Of a DNA stretch of 5,254 nucleotides, positions 1 to 5,254 are shown piece after piece. The DNA is from Pseudomonadota bacterium (GTDB taxonomy: Bacteria > Pseudomonadota > Alphaproteobacteria > Rhizobiales > Rhizobiaceae). A program made the position numbers and the translations under genes. Under the pieces are notes generated by a model. It had not been told where the DNA came from and made no database searches. It saw nothing but the letters and a program-made list of their open reading frames with translations. Each line of letters opens with the position of its first letter. Position 1 is the stretch's first letter. The stretch is from NCBI GenBank assembly GCA_023451735.1, contig JAEXYH010000089.1, positions 1 to 5,254 on the forward strand. Reading direction: 5' to 3'.

Positions 1-194
1 GTGACCGGCATTACTCCCTGAGCGTTATGGCCAGAATGCCCGCCCGAATACGCCTGCAGAGCAAGCTCGACGATCTGCGCGTCGGCAATTTCATCGCCAT
101 TTCGACCGTAGAGCCAAAACCAGAAAGCCCGATCCGATATTCGCCAACTCGCGTCAGTCACGGTATGGGGGCGTATTGCAGTCCGCGCCCGCAC
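1..194 (-). CDS. Possible partial gene of unknown function, 3' end beyond the left edge
   Basis: The reverse strand is open without a stop from base 260 to the left edge. I chose a GTG at 194-192 because it is preceded at short spacing by GGAG; a second GTG lies at 161-159. From 194 it encodes 64 residues before leaving the window. The product has an aromatic cluster (AFWFWLYG), then an acidic, helix-like stretch (DEIADAQIVELALQAY) and a Gly/His-rich segment (SGGHSGHNAQG). I do not recognise a family and assign no function. The frame would be transcribed away from the iron operon. It could equally be a relic or chance open frame, because about 86 open codons is not strong evidence at this base composition and the opposite strand is also open over the same bases. 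Its composition looks slightly more protein-like than that of the opposing frame. Confidence 0.3.
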   Translation of the reverse strand, partial: MRARTAIRPHTVTDASWRISDRAFWFWLYGRNGDEIADAQIVELALQAYSGGHSGHNAQGVMPV

Positions 195-383
195 TCCGCT
201 CCAATCTTCTTGAAAATCCAGACCACATTCTACGAAATCAAATCTATTGATGTGATGGGATCAGAACCGTCGGCCTAGTGCCGGCCCCAATAGGCATCCA
301 ACATTTTCAATGCGTTATTGAACGTGCTCCGTCTTATCCTGCAAGATACTGAATCAATTTCCGCCTTTGATGCAGTCCTGCTC

Positions 384-411
384 TTGAAATGCCCCGCATG
401 GACCGTAAAAG
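384..411 (+). promoter_or_regulatory. Possible housekeeping promoter of the sigma factor gene
   Basis: TTGAAA at 384-389 resembles a -35 box. TAAAAG at 406-411, 16 bases downstream, is a weak -10 match (4 of 6 to TATAAT). If it is used, transcription would begin near base 418 and the operator dyad at 406-434 would cover the -10 box and the start site, a layout suited to repression. This is pattern matching only, and rhizobial promoters often depart from the enterobacterial consensus. Confidence 0.3.
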
Positions 412-434
412 ATGACTTAGTTCATCATCTTTTA
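406..434. promoter_or_regulatory. Iron-responsive operator-like palindrome (probable RirA box)
   Basis: The arms TAAAAGATGA (406-415) and TCATCTTTTA (425-434) are perfect reverse complements separated by CTTAGTTCA. The inner part is TGA-N9-TCA, the published core of the rhizobial iron-responsive operator bound by RirA, an Rrf2-family Fe-S regulator of iron-uptake genes. It ends 19 bases before the GTG start of the sigma factor gene and overlaps the candidate -10 box. The inference is iron-dependent repression of fecI-fecR. The RirA assignment rests on the motif and the genes downstream; another iron or redox regulator could use the same dyad. Confidence 0.62.
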
Positions 435-453
435 TCAACGTGAGACCCGTGTC

Positions 454-957
454 GTGGGTTGGGACTTGCATAAGCTCTTCAAAAGCCACTCAAGTGAACT
501 CATGCGGTTCATCCGGCGAGCAGGCGTGCCAGAGGATGACGCACCCGATCTCCTGCAGGATGCTTTTTTACGTCTCGCAACAACGCACGACGGTCAAGCG
601 TCAATTGCCAACCCTCGCGCTTATCTCTTCAGGGTGTCGCGTAATCTGGTAACAGATCACGCGCGCGCCCGCGCCGTTCGGCAACGCTATACCCACGCCG
701 ACGCGCCGACGGACGTATGTTCACCCGAGCCACCTCCTGAAGCGGCAATAGACTATCGCCGAATGGTCCAAAAGCTTGAGGGAGCGCTTGCAAGGTTGTC
801 GGACAGACAGAGAGAGGTGTTTCTCCTTCACAAGTTCGAGGAACTCTCTCATACAGAGATCTCTGTGCGCCTCGGCATTTCAAGAAGCATGGTCGAGAAA
901 CATATGATGAGGGCCCTCCTCAACCTCAGAACAGAATTGGGCGAAATGCTCGATTAA
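454..957 (+). CDS. fecI: ECF RNA polymerase sigma factor, FecI family
   Basis: This 167-residue protein has the size and two-domain layout of FecI-type extracytoplasmic-function sigma factors, which direct RNA polymerase to iron-transport promoters once the partner FecR relays a siderophore signal. Region 2 spans about residues 5-80, with the core-binding segment DLLQDAFLRLA (32-42) and the -10 recognition part NPRAYLFRVSRNLVTDHARA (53-72). A proline-rich linker covers about 85-95. Region 4 spans about 108-162: RLSDRQREVFLLHKFEELSH (114-133), then the helix-turn-helix TEISVRLGISRSMVEKHMMR (134-153) that reads the -35 box. The start is GTG at 454, because the frame is closed by TAG at 418-420 and the next option (TTG 466) would trim the first helix. 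The ribosome binding site is weak (GAG at 442-444). The gene sits directly after the iron operator and before its cognate fecR. The family call is firm; the exact promoter targets are inferred. Confidence 0.93.
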   Translation: MGWDLHKLFKSHSSELMRFIRRAGVPEDDAPDLLQDAFLRLATTHDGQASIANPRAYLFRVSRNLVTDHARARAVRQRYTHADAPTDVCSPEPPPEAAIDYRRMVQKLEGALARLSDRQREVFLLHKFEELSHTEISVRLGISRSMVEKHMMRALLNLRTELGEMLD

Positions 958-970
958 GCCTCGCAGAGGC
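958..970 (+). other. Small intercistronic hairpin after the sigma factor gene
   Basis: GCCTC (958-962) and GAGGC (966-970) pair perfectly around a 3-base loop, starting on the base after the sigma factor stop. The following TAAATTT is not a proper T-tract, so I do not call a terminator. It might stabilise the upstream message or lower read-through into fecR, but nothing in the sequence proves a role. Confidence 0.3.
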
Positions 971-1043
971 TAAATTTCACGACACCCCGTGTGGTTTTGG
1001 CCCGCTCATCCGTCTATTGGATGGAGCACACGGCAAATCAATT

Positions 1044-1050
1044 GGATGAG
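1044..1050 (+). promoter_or_regulatory. Ribosome binding site that favours the fecR start at 1060
   Basis: GGATGAG lies 9 bases before ATG 1060. The two other in-frame starts, GTG 991 and ATG 1021, have no purine-rich Shine-Dalgarno match ahead of them. This supports the shorter fecR product. Confidence 0.4.
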
Positions 1051-1059
1051 CGAATTCGA

Positions 1060-2040
1060 ATGGGAACGGAAGGCGAGGAGATCAGCGGAAAAGAGCGGCA
1101 GGAAGCTGCTGCGTGGTTTACGCGCATGAACTCCGGCGAAACCACCCCTGCAGAGTTTGATAAATTCAGAACATGGTTCAGCCGTTCTAACGAAAACGCT
1201 GCGGAGTATCGGCGTCTTGAGCGGATGTGGGCACAGTTCGACAATCTGCCGAAGGTATCGCGGATACCAAGCCCGACTAAGGACCGTAGCACAAGGGCAG
1301 TCTCCAGGCGCACTTTGCTGGTCGGCGGAAGCGCCACGGCTACCGCCGCAGTCGCCGCCGGATGGGTCGGAAATTTCCAGGACTATGTGATCAGCGACGA
1401 ATTCACCTCGATTGCCGAGGTTCGAGAGACGCGCCTGCCGGATGGGAGTGGCGTAACCCTAGATGCAAATTCGGCGATCGCGGTCGACTTCTCGGATAAC
1501 GGGCGACAAGTCTTGCTTCAACGAGGCCGCGCCTTCTTTGATGTCGCTAAAGATAGCCGCAGACCATTCAGGGTCATGGCCAAAGGAGGGAGCATCGAGG
1601 CGCTCGGTACTCAGTTCGTCGTTAACGTTTCCGGGGATGAGGTGACAACGAGTGTCCAGGAAAGCGCAGTGTCGGTGAAAGCCCCTGGCGGAAAAGACGT
1701 TCGCGTAATGCTGGGTCAGATGGTCTCGTACCGTGGCATCGAAATAAGCAAGGTCGAATTAGCCGATGCAGAGGTTGAGACTGCCTGGCGCCATGGGCAA
1801 TTGATTTTCAGTGACAAACCACTGAAAAGCGTGGTCGCAGACGTCAACCGCTACCGGTACGGAAGCTTGCGGATAGTCGGTTCCAGCCTAGAAAATCTGC
1901 GTGTCAGCGGCGTTTTCGACATTAAAAATCCAGACGGCATTCTCGAAGCCATCATCCGCACCCTCCCCGTGCGAGCCGTGGAGGTGACGCCGTTGCTTGT
2001 GGTTCTGATCCCCCAAGATATTTTTCGAAAAACATCATGA
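1060..2040 (+). CDS. fecR: FecR-family transmembrane sigma regulator (anti-sigma/activator)
   Basis: FecR proteins sit in the inner membrane, hold the partner FecI in the cytoplasm and sense the loaded receptor in the periplasm. This one has 326 residues from ATG 1060, normal for the family; GTG 991 or ATG 1021 would give 349 or 339. Residues 12-62 are the cytoplasmic FecR N-terminal domain (DUF4880), with AAAWFTRMNSGE and a Trp at 57. Residues 85-104 form the single membrane segment, preceded by SRRTLL (82-87), a twin-arginine-like motif. The periplasmic FecR domain follows at about 118-207, including RLPDGSGVTLDANS, QRGRAFFDVAKD and EALGTQFVV. G183-T184 matches the Gly-Thr self-cleavage site known in Pseudomonas FecR regulators. 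Residues about 243-318 form the C-terminal STN-like domain expected to touch the receptor's signalling domain. It follows fecI with a 102-base gap and precedes the receptor. The family call is firm; the start is less so. Confidence 0.92.
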   Translation: MGTEGEEISGKERQEAAAWFTRMNSGETTPAEFDKFRTWFSRSNENAAEYRRLERMWAQFDNLPKVSRIPSPTKDRSTRAVSRRTLLVGGSATATAAVAAGWVGNFQDYVISDEFTSIAEVRETRLPDGSGVTLDANSAIAVDFSDNGRQVLLQRGRAFFDVAKDSRRPFRVMAKGGSIEALGTQFVVNVSGDEVTTSVQESAVSVKAPGGKDVRVMLGQMVSYRGIEISKVELADAEVETAWRHGQLIFSDKPLKSVVADVNRYRYGSLRIVGSSLENLRVSGVFDIKNPDGILEAIIRTLPVRAVEVTPLLVVLIPQDIFRKTS

Positions 2041-2120
2041 TCGGGGTGAGGTGATCAGGTTGCCACTCGTCTTAGCTCCTGAACGGCAGGAAATGCCGGC
2101 AGGGCATATGGGACAGGGTA
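2041..2120 (+). other. Gap between fecR and the receptor gene, with overlapping short dyads
   Basis: These 80 bases should hold any FecI-dependent promoter of the receptor gene, but I could not find a convincing one. TGATC (2038-2042) and GATCA (2053-2057) form an inverted repeat at the fecR stop. GGCA (2085-2088) can pair with TGCC (2094-2097), or ATGCC (2093-2097) can pair with GGCAT (2103-2107); these two pairings exclude each other. The second lies just before the receptor ribosome binding site (GGGA at 2110-2113). There is no T-tract, so no intrinsic terminator is called. Confidence 0.35.
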
Positions 2121-4580
2121 ATGATCACAACAGGGAAACCAGGCGCATTCGTCAGGCACAAAGCAACTTATTTGGGACGAATGGCAACGTTGATGGCTGG
2201 AATATGCCTGATGCCGATCGCGGCCTCCGCGCAGACAGCCGGTTCCACGGGGCCTAGACTACAGCAAGTTGCCTTCTCCTATACTATCTCCTCGGGCTCT
2301 CTAGGCTCTGCTCTGGCAACCTTCGGTAGCCGCAGCAATCTGCAGCTCCTTTATCCGGCCGCGATCACGCGAAATAAAACAACAGCCGGCGTATCCGGGA
2401 CGATGGCTCCTCAAGAAGCCCTGTCTCAATTGCTTGCCGGGACCGGTTTGTCGTTCCGCTTCACTACGGCAACGACCGTGACAATTTCGGCGGTTGAGGG
2501 CCAGGCTGACGCGACCTCGTCGCCTGCGGATGCAACGACGCTCGCACCCATTGTGATCGGGACGGAGCAGACTGGAAATGGCCCCGTCGACGGATATGTG
2601 GCGCGGGTCACTGCGGCCGGCACCAAAACCGACACTCCGCTGATCGAGACGCCGCAATCGGTGACAGTTGTCACATCGGACCAGATCCGCAGCCAGGGCG
2701 CAACGTCCTTGTCAGAATCGCTTGCGTATACGCCGGGTGTTGCGATGCAGTCCGGCACGTTCAGCAGATCGGTCGACGATTTAACCATCCGCGGTTTCAA
2801 CATTGCGAACGGCAACCTTGGGAGCCTTCGTGATGGCATGAAATATCAGTCGAACGTCTACGATGGCGGTCAGGAACCTTACGGTCTGGAGCGCGTCGAT
2901 GTGCTTCGGGGTGCGGCGTCCATGCTTTATGGCCAGTTATCGCCGGGTGGGGTCATCAATTCCATTTCGAAGCGACCGACCACGACGCCGATCCGAGAAG
3001 TCAACGTCGAACTGGGCACTTACGGTCGCAAGCAGGTTTCTGCCGATTTCGGCGGACCATTGGATGATGACGGCGTCTTCAGCTATCGCTTGACGGGGCT
3101 CGTCCGCAATGCAGACAACTGGGTGCACAACACGCCCGATGACAAGGTCTATATCGCCCCTACCCTTACTGTCGCACCCGACGCTGGTACGTCGCTGACG
3201 ATCCTATCGAGCTATCAGCATTTTGATGCCGGGTTCGCCACTCCACTTCAGCTTGAAGATGTCCGATCGGGTGCTATCCCCCGCAACATGTTTCTCGGTG
3301 TCGATGGTTTCGATCAATACAAGGGCGACAGCTACACGATCGGTTACGATTTTGAGCACGAATTCGAAAACGGCCTCAAGCTGGGCAACAAGGCGCGCTA
3401 TTTTTACTCCGACGTGAACTGGGACTATATGGTCGGCAATCTTGATACCTTGGCAAATACCGGCGGCAGCCTGGCACGCCTCGCAAGTGTACGAAGTGAA
3501 AATTCCTACGGCGCAACAACCGACACATCGCTGGAATATTCATTCGATGCTGCGGGGGCAGAACATACGGTGCTTGGCGGCTTCGATTATTATCGCAGGA
3601 GCTACGACAGCCACCGCTATCGTGGCTCGGGATACAGTTTTCTCGATCTTGACAGCGGCGCAACGTTGACGAACCCGCCGGTCAGCTATGCCGTTGATCG
3701 CGGATCCGACACGACCGCCAACAGCTATGGGGTTTACCTTCAGGACCAGATCAAGTTCGACGATCACTGGATCCTGCTGCTTGGCGGCCGACAGGACTGG
3801 ACCGACAGTTCAGTGAAGTCATACGGGAGTGGCGGTGTGACAAATCAGTCCGACAATGCGCTGACCGGTCGTGTTGGACTTGTTTATCTGTTCGATAACG
3901 GGCTTGCCCCGTACGTGAGCATCGCTCAATCATTTCAGCCACAGGCTGGATCTGTGACCGCCACAGATGAACCACTGAAGCCGAATGAGGCGATCCAATA
4001 TGAAGCCGGGATCCGCTATCAACCGGCTGGCAGCAACATTCTCCTAAGCGCAGCTGTATACGACCTCACCCAATCCAACCTCACGACCAGCGATTCTTCC
4101 TTCAACGTTTATCAGTACGGCAAGGCACGGTCGCGCGGGATCGAGCTTGAGGCTCGCGCCGAGATCGATAATCTCGGATTGATCGCTGCCTATTCCTACA
4201 CTGATGCACGCATCACTGAGACCGCTCTGGCGAGCGAGCTTGACCAGCAGATCCAGCTCGTCCCGAGAAACGCCTTCTCCCTTTGGGCGGACTATAAACT
4301 CGATGATCTCGGCCTGGAGGGCGTGAAGATTGGCGCCGGCATGCGCTACACGGGCACAACCAATATCCTAAACACCACGCAGGACGCGCCCTCCTATCTT
4401 CTCGTCGATGCGATGGCGAGCGTTGATCTCGGCAAAATAACCGACCAGTTGGAGGGCGCGGAACTCAAGGTCAACGCCCGTAACCTTTTCGACAAGAAGT
4501 TCTACACCTGCAACTACACGGATGGCTGCCGCTACGGCGAGCCTGCGACTGTGACGGCGACGCTCAGCTACAAATGGTGA
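2121..4580 (+). CDS. TonB-dependent siderophore receptor with N-terminal signalling domain (FhuA/FoxA-like)
   Basis: This 819-residue outer-membrane receptor imports a ferric siderophore with TonB-ExbB-ExbD energy and signals to FecR. Residues 1-37 are a signal peptide with a basic n-region (K6, R12, K14, R20), a hydrophobic core and an ASA cleavage site. Residues 49-124 are an STN (secretin/TonB N-terminal) signalling domain, marking a transducer rather than a plain importer. LAPIVIGTEQ (141-150) is the likely TonB box. The plug spans about 172-285, with ETPQSVTVV, LERVDVLRG (256-264) and PGGVINSISKRP (275-286). The rest is the barrel, ending in aromatic Trp819 as barrel-assembly signals do. 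Cys797 and Cys803 match the C-terminal disulfide pair of FhuA/FoxA-type receptors and are the only cysteines outside the signal peptide. ATG 2121 is chosen because ATG 2181 would leave a signal peptide without basic residues. The siderophore is unknown; hydroxamates are most likely by family. I leave the symbol empty because E. coli FhuA lacks the signalling domain. Confidence 0.95.
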   Translation: MITTGKPGAFVRHKATYLGRMATLMAGICLMPIAASAQTAGSTGPRLQQVAFSYTISSGSLGSALATFGSRSNLQLLYPAAITRNKTTAGVSGTMAPQEALSQLLAGTGLSFRFTTATTVTISAVEGQADATSSPADATTLAPIVIGTEQTGNGPVDGYVARVTAAGTKTDTPLIETPQSVTVVTSDQIRSQGATSLSESLAYTPGVAMQSGTFSRSVDDLTIRGFNIANGNLGSLRDGMKYQSNVYDGGQEPYGLERVDVLRGAASMLYGQLSPGGVINSISKRPTTTPIREVNVELGTYGRKQVSADFGGPLDDDGVFSYRLTGLVRNADNWVHNTPDDKVYIAPTLTVAPDAGTSLTILSSYQHFDAGFATPLQLEDVRSGAIPRNMFLGVDGFDQYKGDSYTIGYDFEHEFENGLKLGNKARYFYSDVNWDYMVGNLDTLANTGGSLARLASVRSENSYGATTDTSLEYSFDAAGAEHTVLGGFDYYRRSYDSHRYRGSGYSFLDLDSGATLTNPPVSYAVDRGSDTTANSYGVYLQDQIKFDDHWILLLGGRQDWTDSSVKSYGSGGVTNQSDNALTGRVGLVYLFDNGLAPYVSIAQSFQPQAGSVTATDEPLKPNEAIQYEAGIRYQPAGSNILLSAAVYDLTQSNLTTSDSSFNVYQYGKARSRGIELEARAEIDNLGLIAAYSYTDARITETALASELDQQIQLVPRNAFSLWADYKLDDLGLEGVKIGAGMRYTGTTNILNTTQDAPSYLLVDAMASVDLGKITDQLEGAELKVNARNLFDKKFYTCNYTDGCRYGEPATVTATLSYKW

Positions 4581-5254
4581 TACCCGCACCAACCCGACGG
4601 CAATTCGTAAGCGGTGGCTTGGCTTTTAGCCTCGCCTCCGCTACACAGGCGCAAACCCCGGCAACTGATCGCCCCCAACGTATCGTCTCGATGGACCTCC
4701 TGGTGACGGAACTGCTGCTGACGCTTGGCATTTCCCCGATGGCAATCGCCAACGTGCCGCTTTACCGACGGCTGGTGGCAGAGCCGCCGCTTTCGACCGA
4801 TACCGTCGACCTCGGTCCTTTGCAGGAGCCGAATGTGGAGTATCTCCAGCTTCTGTGTCCCGACCTCATCGTCATGGCCGATTGGCAAGCGAGCGGGTTG
4901 GAAAGGTTGCGTCAGATTGCGGCAACAGAAGTGATCGCAACATTTGCCGGCAAGACGCCCGCCCTCCGACATATGCAGGAGCAGTTACGCATTCTCGGCA
5001 GAACAACCGGCAAAGTAGTTGAGGCTGACGAGTGGATTTCGCGCTGCGATGCGGACCTTGCAGAGGCGAAAGCAACCCTGTCGGCACTCCGTCTTCCACC
5101 ACTCTATCTATGCCGGCTCAATCAGGACGCTCGCCATGCGGCGATCTTCGGTGGAAACGGCCTTGTCGGTGACGTGACCACCCAGCTGGGGTTGCAGAAT
5201 GCATGGACAGGCCGGGTAAACGCATCCGGTGTCGCTTCAATTGGCATCGAACAG
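4574..5254 (+). CDS. fhuD: FhuD-like periplasmic ferric-siderophore-binding protein of an ABC importer (3' truncated)
   Basis: The frame is open to the right edge and gives 227 residues; E. coli FhuD has 296, so roughly the last quarter is missing. FhuD captures ferric hydroxamates in the periplasm and hands them to the FhuB/FhuC importer. TRRQFV (7-12) followed by a short hydrophobic stretch is a Tat export signal, as in E. coli FhuD, with probable cleavage after TQA (24-26). Collinear family segments are RIVSMDLLVTELLLTLGI (36-53), YRRLVAEPPL (64-73), EPNVEYL (85-91), CPDLIVM (95-101), FGGNGL (192-197) and NAWTG (209-213). The ATG overlaps the receptor stop by 7 bases, an alternative GTG at 4577 would overlap by 4, and no Shine-Dalgarno is seen, so translation is probably coupled to the receptor. 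The positions that contact siderophore in E. coli FhuD (W68, R84, Y106, W217) are L67, L83, Q105 and S218 here, so the ligand may differ. Confidence 0.9.
   Translation, partial: MVIPAPTRRQFVSGGLAFSLASATQAQTPATDRPQRIVSMDLLVTELLLTLGISPMAIANVPLYRRLVAEPPLSTDTVDLGPLQEPNVEYLQLLCPDLIVMADWQASGLERLRQIAATEVIATFAGKTPALRHMQEQLRILGRTTGKVVEADEWISRCDADLAEAKATLSALRLPPLYLCRLNQDARHAAIFGGNGLVGDVTTQLGLQNAWTGRVNASGVASIGIEQ

Larger units (their letters stand above)
261..453. other. Intergenic control region before the sigma factor gene
   Basis: No convincing gene is seen here. The stretch lies between the possible leftward gene and the sigma factor gene. It contains a 6-bp inverted repeat with a 5-base spacer (TTCAAT at 306-311 and ATTGAA at 317-322), a possible sigma-70 type promoter (384-411) and the long iron-responsive operator-like dyad (406-434). 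The sigma factor frame is closed upstream by a TAG at 418-420, so nothing 5' of base 421 can belong to that protein. Confidence 0.6.

Noticed and set aside
27..278. Open frame of 83 codons on the + strand
   Set aside because: No recognisable motifs, no good ribosome binding site, and it lies opposite the slightly more protein-like leftward frame. Neither is strong, and I kept only the leftward one at low confidence.
272..295. GC-rich inverted repeats (GCCTA/TAGGC and GGCC/GGCC) as a terminator
   Set aside because: Stems are 4-5 bp with long loops and there is no following T-tract on either strand.
440..652. Open frame of 70 codons overlapping the sigma factor gene
   Set aside because: It is out of frame with the clear sigma-70 region 2 coding sequence and has no family features; it is a shadow frame.
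2038..2057. TGATC/GATCA dyad at the fecR stop as a terminator
   Set aside because: Short stem, 10-base loop and no T-tract. It remains a possible protein-binding site but without support.
2089..2113. GGAAAT at 2089-2094, identical to the -35 box of the E. coli fecA promoter
   Set aside because: The expected TC about 17 bases downstream is absent (GA is there instead). Transcription from it would start at about the preferred receptor start codon, forcing the poorer start at 2181. A hexamer alone is not enough.
2301..2839. Two - strand open frames of 118 and 137 codons inside the receptor gene
   Set aside because: They lie antisense to the well-supported STN and plug coding sequence and encode compositionally odd peptides; both are shadows of the receptor frame.
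4568..4972. 134-codon - strand open frame over the fhuD-like gene
   Set aside because: The + strand over the same bases encodes a collinear FhuD homologue with a Tat signal; the antisense frame has no recognisable features.
1..5254. tRNA, rRNA, CRISPR arrays, insertion sequences, attachment sites
   Set aside because: I saw no cloverleaf, regularly spaced repeats, transposase motifs or terminal inverted repeats in the window.

Overview
The window carries an iron-uptake locus of the cell-surface-signalling type, all on the + strand: an ECF sigma factor (FecI family), its FecR-type membrane regulator, a TonB-dependent siderophore receptor with an N-terminal signalling domain, and the 5' three quarters of a FhuD-type periplasmic ferric-siderophore binding protein cut by the right edge. 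The moderately GC-rich coding sequence, the FhuA/FhuD-like protein types and a TGA-N9-TCA iron-responsive operator ahead of the sigma gene suggest an alphaproteobacterium of the Rhizobiales, probably a RirA-containing member of the Rhizobiaceae or a relative. This placement is inference; no rRNA or other marker gene is present.

Layout. Bases 1-260 contain an open reading frame on the - strand that runs off the left edge; I do not recognise its product and am not sure it is a gene. Bases 261-453 are non-coding and hold the control region of the operon, including a perfect 10-bp inverted repeat with a 9-base spacer (406-434). The sigma factor gene (454-957) follows, then a 102-base gap with a small hairpin, then fecR (start best placed at 1060, end 2040), an 80-base gap with overlapping short dyads, the receptor gene (2121-4580) and the fhuD-like gene, which starts at 4574 and overlaps the receptor stop by 7 bases.

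How it probably works. When iron is plentiful, a repressor (RirA by motif) would hold the operator before fecI. When iron is short, FecI and FecR are made. The receptor binds its ferric siderophore at the outer membrane and signals through its periplasmic STN domain to the C-terminal domain of FecR, which frees FecI to raise transcription of the receptor and the coupled binding protein. The receptor passes the siderophore to the FhuD-like protein, which would deliver it to an inner-membrane FhuB/FhuC-type ABC importer, presumably encoded beyond the right edge. The layout is a known one. The less ordinary points are the unusually long perfect operator dyad, a FhuD homologue that has lost the ferric-hydroxamate contact residues of the E. 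coli protein while keeping its acidic docking positions, and a FecR with both a twin-arginine motif and a Gly-Thr self-cleavage signature.
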